A stretch of 64,000 bases of DNA, from positions 3,906,001-3,970,000 of the forward strand of contig OX359197.1 in NCBI GenBank assembly GCA_947172415.1. The letters are read 5' to 3'. Shown piece by piece: positions 46,501 through 57,134 of this stretch (the first letter of the stretch is position 1; every line of letters starts with the position of its first letter). The notes beneath the pieces are model-generated. The model was not told where the DNA came from, did no database searches, and worked only from the letters and a program-made list of their open reading frames with translations. Origin of the DNA: Chondrosia reniformis (Eukaryota > Porifera > Demospongiae > Chondrillida > Chondrillidae). The position numbers were made by a program, and so were the translations under genes.

Positions 46501-49500
46501 TAACTAGTACATAACTAGTACATACTTTTAGTTCATAAAACTAGTTCAAACAATTAGAACATACAACTACCACATACACCTAGTACATACAACTAGGATA
46601 TACAACTAGTACATACAACTAGTACATACAACTAGTACACAGAACTAGCTCTTAAAACTAGTTCATATAACTAGTACATAACTAGTACATACAATTAGTA
46701 CATACAACTAGTACATACAACTCGTACATACAATTATTATATATAATTAGTACATGCAACTATTACATTCAACTAGTACATATAACTAGTTCCTACAACT
46801 AGTTAATATAACTAGAACTTGTACATACAACTAATATATACCTACTTAGTATCTCGTTTTACTACTACTAGTACACATAACTAGTACATACACCTACTAC
46901 AGACAACCAGTACATACATATAGTACATACAACTAGTACATACAAGTCGCACAATCCACTAGGACATACAACTACTTGATATAACGAGTACATGACTAGT
47001 ACATACAATTAGTACATAGAACTAGTTCGAACAATTAGAACATACAACTACTACATACACCTAGCACATACAACTAGTTCATACAACCAGTACGTACAAC
47101 TAGTACACAAAAGTAGTATATACAACTAGTACATACATATAGTTCATTCAATTATATAGAGCATTCAATTACTACATGCAATTAGTACATTCAACTAGTA
47201 CCTACTAGTTATTATAACTCGTGCTAGTACATACAACTAGTACTTTAAACTAGTAATCACAAATAGTTCTACAACTAATACAACGAATTAGTACACATAA
47301 TTAGTACGTACAACTGAAAATTAGGATATACAACTAGTACCTTTAACCAGTACATACAACTTGTTCATACAACTACTAAATACAACTAGTACATACAACT
47401 ATTACATACAATTAGTACATACACCTAGTATATAAAAGTAGTACATACAACTAGTTCAAACAGTTAGTACATACAACTACTACATACATACAACTAGTAC
47501 ACACAACTAATACCTATAGTTAGTAAATATAACTTGTACTAGTACTTGCAACTACTACATAAAACTAGTGACTACATCTAGTAAATATTACCAGTACTAG
47601 TACATTCAACTAGCCATTAGAACTAGTACATTCAACTAGTACATAACTAATACATAGAGTTATTACATACAACTTGTACACACAACTAGTGCATAACTAG
47701 TTCATACAACTAGTACATTCAACTAGTACATACAATTGAGTACATACAACTAGTTTATACTTACAACTAGTTAATATAACTATATAGAACTAGTACATAC
47801 AACTAGTAAATATAACAAGTACTAGTACATACAACTTCTAAATGTAACTAGTAAATCTTTAACAAGTACTAGTACATAAAACTAGTACATACAACTAGGA
47901 CATACAATTTGTACCTACAACTAGTATAAACATACAATTATTTTTTACAAGTAGTACATAAAACTACTACATACAATTAGTAAATACAACTAGTACATAA
48001 AACCAGTATATACAACTAGTACATACAACTAGTTCTTACAATTTGTAAATATAACTCTTACTAATAAATGCTACTAGTACATACAACTAGTATATACAAA
48101 CAACTAGTTACTACTACAAACAACTAGTGTATACAACTAGAACATAGAACCAGTAAATACAACTAGTATATACAATTAGTATGCATATTGTAACTTGGAC
48201 TGTATTTAGAACAAGTATATACAACTAGTACAAACAACTAGTGCATAAAACTAGTACATACAACCAGTGGATATAACTGGTACATTCAACTAGTACATAC
48301 AACCACTACATACAACTAGTACATTAAACTAGTACAACCAATAGTACATATAGCTAGTACATACAACTAGCAAATGATATTAGCACATACAACTAGTGCA
48401 TACAACTAGTTCCTAAAACTAGTTAATATAACTATTACTATATAATTCTTACAACAGGTACATACAACTATTACACACAACTGGTAACTAGTAAATTCAA
48501 CTAGGACATACAACAACTTCATACAAGTAGTACGTACAACTAGTAATTACAAGTTGTACATAAACTAATAATTATAACTAGGACTAGTACATACAACTAG
48601 TACATTCAACTAGTACGTACAACTAGTACATACAACTAGTACATAACCAGCATATTAAACTTCTACATATACCTTGTACATACAACTAGTACATATATCT
48701 AGGACTTTTAACTAGTACATGCAACTAGTAAATATAACTAGCACATACACATAGAAGTAGTACATTCAACTAGTACATACAACCACAACATGTAACTAGT
48801 ACATTTAACTACTACTACAAATAGTGCATATTACTAATACATAAAACTAGCACATACAATTATTACATACAATTACGACATACAACTAGTTCCTGCAACT
48901 AATAAATATAGCTATAGTTACTAGTAAATAGAACTAGTACATATAACTAGTACATTCAAGTAGTACACAGAAATAGTAACTAGTACATACAACTAGTACA
49001 TTAAACTAGTATATAGAACTAGTACATACAACTAGTACATACAACAAGTACATAGAACTAATACATAGAATGGGTACATAAAACAAGTTCATACAAGTAG
49101 TACGTACATCTAGTACATACAACTAGTTCATACAACTGCTACATACAACTGCTACATACAACTAGTATATACAACTGGTACATGCAACTAGTACATACAA
49201 CTTGTACATACAACAAGTACATACAAATAGTTATCACACCTAGTAAATATAACTCATTCTACTACATAAAACTGGTATATTTAACTAGTACATATCCCTA
49301 GTAACGAGTACATTCAACTTGTACAGAGAAATAGTTCAAAGAACTAGTACATACAGCTAGAACATACAACTATTTCCTACTACTTGTAAATATAACAATT
49401 ACTTATACATACAACTAGTACATACAACGAGTACACACAACTAGTAGCTAGCACATACAACTAGTACATGCAACTAGTAGGTACAACTAGTAAATAACTA

Positions 49501-49544
49501 GCATATATAACTGGTACATATGCTTAGTACATACAACTAGTACA
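40600..49544 (-). repeat. 13-bp minisatellite array, reverse
   Basis: About 9 kb of ATACAACTAGTAC units without other inserts. Higher-order copies: 44,855-45,180 repeats at about 46,895-47,230 (2.05 kb apart, marked by AATTATATAGAGCATTCAAT), and 42,955-43,022 repeats at 43,198-43,270. The near end, 41,060-41,300, is the reverse complement of 38,860-39,025, so this array is an inverted copy of the forward one across elements C and D. No gene. Confidence 0.95.
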
Positions 49545-50244
49545 AATTAGGCATTCTAGAATATGTAGTGACTTCTCCAGTTTTCAGGCTAAAAGTTTGC
49601 AGTTATGCAGTAGGCTTATTAAGCAGGGTTACAAATACTTTAAGCTAAAATCAACCTTTAAAACCTTCCTATCCCGGCAGCCTCTAGTTAGAATCAAGTA
49701 TAAGCAAAAAGTAGCTAGTATGCTTAAGGACTGTCTTGTGTTACCCCATATTGTGTTACCCCACCTCCAAAGAAATGTTACTACTAGAAGACCTAAGGGT
49801 AGACTTACGTAATATGTCCTACTTGTGTCTATAGTTATGCTGAGTCTGTTTTACCTGTACAAGCAAGATTACTAATAGATTTATAATTAATTCATAAAAG
49901 TTAATTGGACCTACATTCCTTTCATAAAATTAAATTTCATCATGTGTCTTAGTTAACACCTTATTTAACTTTTGGCGCCAAAATAGTGTATATAAGGCCC
50001 CTAGATTTAGCATAGTGAGCCAAGGATTCACAGAAGATCAAGATAAAGAAAAAGACAAAGACTCCCAGGATCACTGATGAAACGGCTGTCTGACCCAGTG
50101 GAGAAGAAGATGAAAGAAGGAAAAGAAGGAAGAAAAGACTACTGTATCTTCATCTAAAGCTCTCTTTAGGTTTAGTTCCCCTACAGGCTCTTTTTACAGA
50201 ATAGGCATATAGCATGTAGGAAAATGGTATCTTAGATTTTTCAT
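49545..50244 (+). repeat. Naiad pseudo-LTR, 5' copy
   Basis: About 700 bp, nearly identical to 55,509-56,206. It starts inside the RT C-terminal coding sequence (CSRLIKQGYKYFKLKS...) and includes the 3' UTR, as in tandemly arranged Penelope-like copies. The open frame 49,597-49,812 is this truncated duplicate of the RT end, not a separate gene. Confidence 0.92.
49989..49996 (+). promoter_or_regulatory. TATA-like box in the Naiad 5' pseudo-LTR
   Basis: TATATAAG follows GGCGCCAAAATAGTG and lies about 385 bp upstream of the GIY-YIG ATG. The same box is in the 3' copy at 55,953-55,960. A promoter role is inferred. Confidence 0.45.
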
Positions 50245-50373
50245 GTGTTTACTTAGCCTCATGTTAGTCCCTGGTGGCTGTTGAGCCATTGTTGCCTTTA
50301 AATAGCCCCAGCTACATGTAATAGGTTAAGTCTTTGTGGACTAGCTTGTCTAGTCCTTGACCCATTTCCAATC

Positions 50374-51150
50374 ATGACAAGTACAAAGTATAGAGATAGG
50401 ATACCGGCTGGGAGGTCGTCCGGGTTAACAAGCTCCCCGTCATTAGGTAAAGGTAGGGTGCCTGGTGATGAAAAGTTAGCTAACTCTCCCCCATCTGTAG
50501 GTAGAGGGGTGCCTACTGGTGGGCAAGCTAGCCCCTCACTAGTTAAGAAGTGTAGCAATAAGCGGTGTAAAACATGTCCCTCTTTAGTTACTGGCCCTAC
50601 TTTTAAGAGTTCAGTTACTGGCAGGACCTATCAAGTCCGTAGCCCTTGTGGTCCCCTAGGATGCCAGAGTAGGAATGTTGTGTATCTTATTACTTGTAAA
50701 CAATGTGATGTACAGTATGTAGGAGAAACCTCTCAGATGCTTAGGAGTAGAATAAACAACCATAGGACTAGTACCAAAGGTTTTAAGCCACTGTATCTTT
50801 ACAATCACTTTAATTCTGATAACCATAGTTTTGATGATGCCTTGATTATGCCCATAGAACAGATACCTGAGACACCTAATTCTACTAGCCTCAGACTACT
50901 GAGAGAAGCGTTCTGGTACAAGGAACTCTGCTCTATTTACCCATATGGACTTAACGATAACATTAAAGGCGTTGGCAATATTTCAAAACTTAAAAAAGAA
51001 ATCATCGTATGGAACCTTTTCAATCGCTTATCTCATAAAAGACGGCATCGGCGCTCCAATCTAAAATCGACAGCAGTAGTAATAACGCTGCCTACGACCC
51101 TGAATGGCTCAAAGAACGACTACCACTTTACAAGAACGTGGGCTTTCTAG
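50374..51150 (+). CDS. Naiad N-terminal GIY-YIG endonuclease region
   Basis: Open frame of 258 codons from MTSTKYRDRIPAGRSSG. Residues about 1-60 are low complexity, rich in Ser/Pro/Gly. Residues about 62-110 have Cys pairs (KRCKTCPSL, SPCGPLGCQS, ITCKQCDVQ), likely part of the zinc-binding CCHH set. The GIY-YIG core is NVVYLITCKQ ... VQYVGETSQMLRSRINNHR (residues about 107-136), followed by YNHFNSDNH and the Glu region LLREAFWYKELC. It would nick target DNA to prime reverse transcription. Past about 51,060 the homologous protein continues in another frame (RLPLYKNVGFLAKLKRDTFA) up to the piggyBac junction. Confidence 0.85.
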   Translation: MTSTKYRDRIPAGRSSGLTSSPSLGKGRVPGDEKLANSPPSVGRGVPTGGQASPSLVKKCSNKRCKTCPSLVTGPTFKSSVTGRTYQVRSPCGPLGCQSRNVVYLITCKQCDVQYVGETSQMLRSRINNHRTSTKGFKPLYLYNHFNSDNHSFDDALIMPIEQIPETPNSTSLRLLREAFWYKELCSIYPYGLNDNIKGVGNISKLKKEIIVWNLFNRLSHKRRHRRSNLKSTAVVITLPTTLNGSKNDYHFTRTWAF

Positions 51151-51472
51151 CCAAACTTAAACGCGATACTTTTGCATTACAAGCTCGACACCTTCATCGT
51201 TGGTTAGCTTTTTTCCGTGTGCGTTAAGTTATAATCAATCACGTTACTGTGCGCAAGCCACTTTAGTGGCTCGACGTTAATTTCAACTAAAACGACTGTA
51301 AACAATTCTTTCTAGCTTCGATAAGTCTCCGCAAAAACTATAGTTTGATTATTTAATAAAGCGGCTGCATAGCTAGGCATTAAGGCGGGAAAACGTTCAA
51401 GTATCCTTTCCTTACGAACGACTGAACGTACATCTTCATATTACGGCGGTTCAGCTTATTTTGCTTGTTCTG

Positions 51473-51672
51473 NNNNNNNNNNNNNNNNNNNNNNNNNNNN
51501 NNNNNNNNNNNNNNNNNNNNNNNNNNNNNNNNNNNNNNNNNNNNNNNNNNNNNNNNNNNNNNNNNNNNNNNNNNNNNNNNNNNNNNNNNNNNNNNNNNNN
51601 NNNNNNNNNNNNNNNNNNNNNNNNNNNNNNNNNNNNNNNNNNNNNNNNNNNNNNNNNNNNNNNNNNNNNNNN
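51473..51672. other. assembly gap (200 N)
   Basis: Exactly 200 N within the 5' half of the piggyBac element; true length unknown. Open frames drawn through it are meaningless. Confidence 1.
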
Positions 51673-51805
51673 CGACTAAGAAACGGAATGAATAAGGTAT
51701 GAACAAATTATTCAATAAAGTTTTGAACAAACAGAGTTAAAATAAATTGGTAATTTATAATATTAGAATAAAGGAAAATCCTTCAATGATGGAGCAGTTC
51801 TTTCC

Positions 51806-53483
51806 ATGGTTCTTGATGATTGGAATGATTCAGGAGATGAAGATTTTGAAGTAGAAGGAGAGTTTGAAGGTGGCAATAGTTTGCTTGAAGTAATGGAGAT
51901 ATTACCTGATCCTCTTGATAATGCTCAAGCGAATGAAGAGAGTGAAGATTACATGTCTTCTTCAGATGAGACAGATTGCCTAACATCCATTAGTGAAGGC
52001 AATCAAACTGCTACACCTATAGCTGAATTCAAGGAGAAGATTGAGTTAACAAATCCACTAGAGAGCGATAGTACAGCACTGGATTTTTTCCTTACTATAT
52101 TTGGGAAAACACCTTCCAGGACTTGTGTTTCCAGACTAACCTGTATGCTTCACAAAATCCCCCTTCAGCTAGGTATAATTGGGAAGATACTTCTCCTGAT
52201 GAAATGATGCTTTTCTTTGGCATTGTACTTGCTACTGGGATAAATCGTTTGCCTGAGTGGCAAGATTACTGGTCACAGAATCCAATCCTTGGATCACCAG
52301 CAATTGTACAAGGGATGTCTTTGACACGCTTTAAGGCCTTGATGAGCAATCTCCATGTCAATGATAATTCCACAGCTGTTAGTAGAAATCACCCAGGATA
52401 CGACAAGCTACACAAGATTAGGCCATTGCTTGATGAAGTAAATAAAAATTGCCTTGAAGAGTATCAACCGCATAGGGAGGTATCTGTTGACGAGGCCATG
52501 GTTCCATTTAAGGGAAGAAGTTCTCTTAAACAGTACATGCCCCAAAAGCCAGTAAAGGGTGGGTTTAAAGTCTGGTGCAGAGCAGATGCTCACAACGTCT
52601 ACATAAGTCAAATACAGGTTTATGCTGGAAAAGCCTCAGATGGTACAGTAGAGAAAAACCTTGGGAAAAGAATCGTAGAAGACCTTACAGTTCCACTAAC
52701 AAACAAGGGATATTTCATCTTCTTTGATAACTTTTTCTCCAGTGTTTCCTTAGCAGAATCACTGCTTAGCAAAATTTTTTTTTGTATAGGCACTGCAAAG
52801 ACTGACCGGATAAATTGGCCTTCTACCCTTGCCAATATCAAAGAAATGACCAAAAAATGGAACGAGGGGATTATAAAGAGGCTAAATCAGGAAGTGTAAA
52901 TTGCCTCGTATTAAAGGATAACAAATGTGTTGCCATGATAAACACAATCACCAGTCTAAAAGACACTACCACCATCAACAGGAGACAGAAAGATGGGAGC
53001 AGGAAAGCCATCCCTTGCCCTACTGCAATTAAGGTCTACAACACTTATGTGGGTGGTGTAGACTTGGCAGATGCAAGAAGGAAAACTTACAGTTGCTCCA
53101 GGAAGTATAAGAAGTGGTGGCACAGTCTGTTTTTCTTCCTAATTGATCTCTCCGTGGTAAATGCCTACATTCTGGTTTGTGAAACTCCAAATGTTCCAAA
53201 ACGTTCACTAAAAAACTTTATTTTGGAGCTCGTAGAGGAACTGCTCAGTAAACACAACTCCAGAAAGCGAGCAGGGCGCCGACCCACAGCAGATGTTCCT
53301 CCTTCGATTCGTTTCAATGATCGTCACTTCCCAGACCGAATCAAATCAAAGCTTCAGTGCGTTGTTTGTGCCCTAGATAACCAGAGAAGACGTGTTACGT
53401 TTGCTTGTTCCGATTGCAATCCAAAACATCCACTTCCACTCTGTCCAGTGCCCTGTTTTCGGATCTTCCACACGAAAAACTAA
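51806..53483 (+). pseudogene. piggyBac transposase (DDE_Tnp_1_7), two frameshifts
   Basis: Three overlapping frames make up one transposase: 51,806-52,110 (acidic N-terminus, GDEDFEVEGEFEGG), 52,110-52,850 (core) and 52,850-53,483 (C-terminal). The frame changes fall near 52,105 (GGGAAAAC) and 52,850 (CAAAAAATGG), both homopolymers, so they may be sequencing errors. Catalytic Asp residues are in SVDEAMVPFKGR, FIFFDNFFSS and GGVDLADARRK. A Cys-rich domain closes the protein (CVVCALDN, FACSDCN, LCPVPCFRIFH), as in other piggyBac transposases, where it binds the subterminal repeats. Confidence 0.9.
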
Positions 53484-53743
53484 ACTACGTAACTTATGGA
53501 AGCCATTTTACTTTAAATTATCCCTGTATTTGTCTTGTATTTCTTAGTATACTTGTCGTTTTTATTTCCTTGGTAACTTCTTTAGTATGGATGCAACGAC
53601 GTTATAACTGCATATTACGATTACGAAAAAAATTAATTCGCACGTTTACGGGTAAGCCACTAAAGTGGCTTGCGCACGGAAAAGGGTTAAACTAGGTACA
53701 ATGTCTCATCGATACCCCAGAAACACCTTCTCCGCTTAGACTT

Positions 53744-55776
53744 ATGCTAATGATTAAAGACGTTATTAAAGCACACGCTTCAGCCAGCCTTCCCAAACAC
53801 CCAACGAAAACAACAAGTCCAGAAGGGTTTCTTAAAATCGTGTTTCATAATAAAGGTGTAGAAAAAATAGGCCTCTCAGGTATCTTAAACCAAAAGTTAG
53901 TGTTAGAAACTGTCCCACCCTTTATACAAAACAAAGAGCCCCATGTGTAGTATATAAGTATACCCAACCAATAGGACCTCAAATCCTTAACTTTTCACAA
54001 ACCTCTAAGTCAGATGTTTTTAGAAAACCAGAACCATGTGAGTGTCACAAGTCCCCCTTCATTTACAAGCCCCTAGGACATGTTTTAACAGGTGATCTAC
54101 GTATTGTTAGTAACCCAAAACTTAGAAAACGTCTTAAGAAAGGACCAAAATTTAGAGAACCTAATAACTTTAATTGGGTAACTGCTTTAAAAATGTGTAA
54201 GGAAGGTCTTAGAAAATATAAGATTACCTGGGCCCGTAGAGAAAATGTATCTACTTCTGTATTTAGTGAGTGGGAAAATGCTGTACTTAAGAAAATTAAT
54301 GATAGGATCTCTAAGCTGTCTAAATCGTATACCAAATCCTCAGTAGCCAAGAAGACCCTTACTTGCCCTAAAATTAAGAAATTCTTAGCAGACCTACATG
54401 ATAAGTATGTTATAGCCCCTGCCGATAAGGCCTCTAATAATATAATTTTTATATGTAAGTCCTACTATAGACAAATTATTAATGAAGAACTAGGCAGTAC
54501 CTCCACTTATGCTAAATGTACAGTAGAACCCCAACAGTTAATTAGGAAACACATAGATTTCTTAAAACTAGAGAACTTAGAACCTAAACCAGACTGGTGT
54601 AACCTTCCCTCTTTTTACTGGATGCCTAAGCTACATAAGAACCCTTACAGCTACAGATTCATAGCCGCCTCTCACAAATGTACTACCAAACCCCTTTCTA
54701 GATTTCTAAATTCGGCACTCAGACTAATTCTCAAACATTTTAGAGAATACTCCCTAGGTATATATAGGAATACTGGTGTTAATGCCTTTTGGATAGTAGA
54801 AAACTCACTAGAATTCTTAGATAGTCTTAGGTCTATACCCACTAGAAAAGCCCAGCTAGCTAGTTTTGATTTTTCTACATTATATACAGCGATCCCCCAT
54901 AACCTACTTAAAGATAAGATTACTAACCTAATTTATAGTGCCTATACCTGTAGAAAGTCCCAATATATAGAAGTCTGTCAGGATAAAGCCTTTTGGTCTA
55001 ACAATGTCTCCAATAAAGCAGTCACAGCTGTTCATTTAGTAGAGCTCTTTAATTACCTTATTGACAACATTTATGTATGTGTAGACGGTTCTGTATTTAA
55101 GCAATGTGTAGGTATCCCTATGGGTACTGACTGTGCCCCTGTAGTTGCTAATCTTTTTCTGTTTGCCTATGAGTATGAGTTTATGAAAGGACTACTTAAG
55201 GATAACATCACCCTAGCTATTAAATTTTCCAATACTTATAGGTATATTGATGACCTTTTATGTATTAACAACAAGGATTTTGAACTGTCAATTAGTGATA
55301 TTTACCCCAAAGAACTTATTCTTAAAAAGACAAATACCAGCCCTAAAAATCCCCCTTTTTAGACTTAGATATAAACATTATTAACAATCAATTTATCACT
55401 AAAGTATATGATAAGCGAGAGGACTTTTAACTTTGATATAGTAAATTTCCCCCATTTAGATAGTAATATTCCTAATACCCCAGCCTATGGTGTCTTTATT
55501 TCACAACTAATTAGGTATTCCAGAATATGTAGTGACTTCTCCAGTTTTCAGGCTAAAAGTTTGCAGTTATGCAGTAGGCTTATTAAGCAGGGTTACAAAT
55601 ATTTTAAGCTAAAATCAACCTTTAAAACCTTCCTATCCCGGCAGCCTCTAGTTAGAATCAAGTATAAGCAAAAAGTAGCTAGTATGCTTAAGGACTGTCT
55701 TGTGTTACCCCATATTGTGTTACCCCACCTCCAAAGAAATGTTACTACTAGAAGACCTAAGGGTAGACTTACGTAA
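53744..55776 (+). pseudogene. Naiad CxC linker and reverse transcriptase
   Basis: Begins with LMLMIKDVIKAHASAS and FHNKGVEKIGLSGIL, then KPEPCECHKSPFIYKPLGHV, the CxC motif that links endonuclease and RT in this clade. The main open part, 54,193-55,362 (389 codons), has APADKASNNIIFI (residues 75-87), YWMPKLHKNPYSYRFIAAS (142-160), motif A FDFSTLYTAIP (225-235), motif B GIPMGTDCAP (307-316) and motif C YRYIDDLL (349-356). The thumb follows in 55,408-55,776 (PHLDSNIPNTPAYGVFISQL). The frame is broken in about three places, but the catalytic Asp residues are kept. RTs of this family are the closest relatives of telomerase. Confidence 0.9.
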
Positions 55777-56206
55777 TATGTCCTACTTGTGTCTATAGTT
55801 ATGCTGAGTCTGTTTTACCTGTACAAGCAAGATTACTAATAGATTTATAATTAATTCATAAAAGTTAATTGGACCTACATTCCTTTCATAAAATTAAATT
55901 TCATCATGTGTCTTAGTTAACACCCTATTTAACTTTTGGCGCCAAAATAGTGTATATAAGGCCCCTAGATTTAGCATAGTGAGCCAAGGATTCACAGAAG
56001 ATCAAGATAAAGAAAAAGACAAAGACTCCCAGGATCACTGATGAAACGGCTGTCTGACCCAGTGGAGAAGAAGATGAAAGAAGGGAAAAGAAGGAAAAGA
56101 CTACTGTATCTTCATCTAAAGCTCTCTTTAGGTTTAGTTCCCCTATAGGCTCTTTTTACAGAATAGGCATATAGCATGTAGGAAAATGGTATCTTAGATT
56201 TTTCAT
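55509..56206 (+). repeat. Naiad pseudo-LTR, 3' copy
   Basis: Matches 49,545-50,244 almost exactly. Differences include one T/C near 55,925 and a short indel in the AGAAGGAAAAGAAGG stretch. The element ends ...GATTTTTCAT at the reverse minisatellite. Confidence 0.92.
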
Positions 56207-56285
56207 ATAACTAATACATATAACCGGTACATGCACCTAGTTAATAGAACTAGTACATATACATAAAAATAGTACATAGATTTAG
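56207..56285 (-). repeat. 13-bp minisatellite array, reverse
   Basis: Short reverse stretch between the Naiad and Tigger elements. Confidence 0.85.
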
Positions 56286-56646
56286 TACAGTGGAACCCCG
56301 CCTTGTGGACACTCCGATAATGCGGATACCTCGATATTATGGACACTTTTAAATGTCCCAAAATATTTCCTATTCTCAGTAATGTAAACTTACCCCTATA
56401 ATGCGGAAACCCCGCTATTCCGTAATGCGGACAGTCCTTTACGAACGAATGCACCCAACGCCTAACAAAATTCACTCTAAAATGCGGACACTTCACTCAT
56501 TTTGATTCGCAAATGGCCGATCAATTTATATTGTATGCTGTCGTATGTCATAATAGTAATGCTTTTATAAATAAGTACGTAGACTACAAACACTAAGCGT
56601 ATCCCTAGGCCTAATAATAATATGTAATTGTTATATAGATAACTGC

Positions 56647-57024
56647 CTAGTGCAGTTTCATGTTATCGCATAGCTTTTGTAGACGATCAAGATACAGCTT
56701 CTTCCCAAACAGTCGATACTTGCATGGAACTTCGACTCCATACCCTGCACCTCTGTTGAGCCGTTCTCCAGTGACTTCAGCCTCGCCTTCACTGAAATCC
56801 CTTTGTAGGAAAGTAGAAAACAGATGGGACAAGCGGCGAGGTACGTGCCCTTTAATATCGGCTTGTTTGTGGACTGCAACTGCAAACGAGTCCTTAGGAT
56901 TATCAGGTTCCCTTTGGAGCTGTAGTATTTCTCCAACATGCGGCTTCCAATTTCTGTCGTATGCGTGTATTCCTCGAATGTACGAGTTAACTTCGACAAA
57001 GAACCTGTCGCCTAGGTTTGCCAT
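56647..57024 (-). CDS. HIRAN-domain protein carried by the Tigger element
   Basis: I choose the ATG at 57,024 (MANLGDRFFVEVNSYIRGIH), giving 125 residues; the frame is open upstream to 57,066 from a GTG. Residues about 9-100 match the HIRAN fold: SYIRGIHAYDRNWKPHVGE, LQREPDNPKDSFAVAV (the REPdNxxDxxAVAV core) and IKGHVPRRLSHLFSTFLQR, then VEVPCKYRLFG. HIRAN domains recognise 3' DNA ends in HLTF and also occur alone in many invertebrate and bacterial proteins. No helicase domain is attached. Its start lies 110 bp from the transposase start and it lies wholly inside the terminal repeats, so it travels with the element. A role in end handling or host repair is inference. Confidence 0.85.
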   Translation of the reverse strand: MANLGDRFFVEVNSYIRGIHAYDRNWKPHVGEILQLQREPDNPKDSFAVAVHKQADIKGHVPRRLSHLFSTFLQRDFSEGEAEVTGERLNRGAGYGVEVPCKYRLFGKKLYLDRLQKLCDNMKLH

Positions 57025-57134
57025 ATCCTCATAAAGATAAAAACTGACGTTTTCAGCGCGAAGCACCTACGAAATATTACGTTATACGCACATACAGTCG
57101 GTATTTTGCTGCTCGTCATAAAGTGAATCGCAGA
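57025..57134. promoter_or_regulatory. shared divergent promoter region of the Tigger element
   Basis: 110 bp separate the two ATGs of the HIRAN gene and the transposase. It holds no clear TATA box; ATATTACGTTATACG lies in the middle. Bidirectional transcription is inferred from gene order. Confidence 0.45.

Larger units (their letters stand above)
51208..53686 (+). mobile_element. piggyBac-type DNA transposon, broken
   Basis: The right end is followed by TTAA (53,687-53,690); the left end is preceded by TTAG (51,204-51,207), probably a changed TTAA. Ends CTTTTTTCCGTG and (reverse complement) CCCTTTTCCGTG are inverted repeats. A 23-bp subterminal inverted repeat, GTGCGCAAGCCACTTTAGTG and on, lies at 51,249-51,271 and 53,655-53,677. 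The interior holds a transposase with two frame breaks and a run of 200 N. It inserted into the Naiad element between endonuclease and RT. Confidence 0.88.
49545..56206 (+). mobile_element. Naiad-type Penelope-like retroelement, split by piggyBac
   Basis: Order: partial terminal repeat (49,545-50,244), GIY-YIG ORF (50,374), piggyBac insertion (51,208-53,686), CxC linker and RT (53,700-55,780), second terminal repeat (55,509-56,206). Endonuclease in front of RT, a CEC motif between them, pseudo-LTRs and insertion into simple repeat DNA are the marks of the N-terminal-EN Penelope-like clade (Naiad/Chlamys). Without piggyBac it is about 4.2 kb. The two terminal repeats differ at only a handful of sites, so insertion is young. 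The coding frame is interrupted in several places, some in homopolymers. Confidence 0.88.

Noticed and set aside
49597-49812. Independent small gene
   Set aside because: Exact duplicate of the RT C-terminus at 55,561-55,776; part of the Naiad pseudo-LTR.
51380-51730. Open frames spanning the gap
   Set aside because: They consist mostly of N; no coding evidence.
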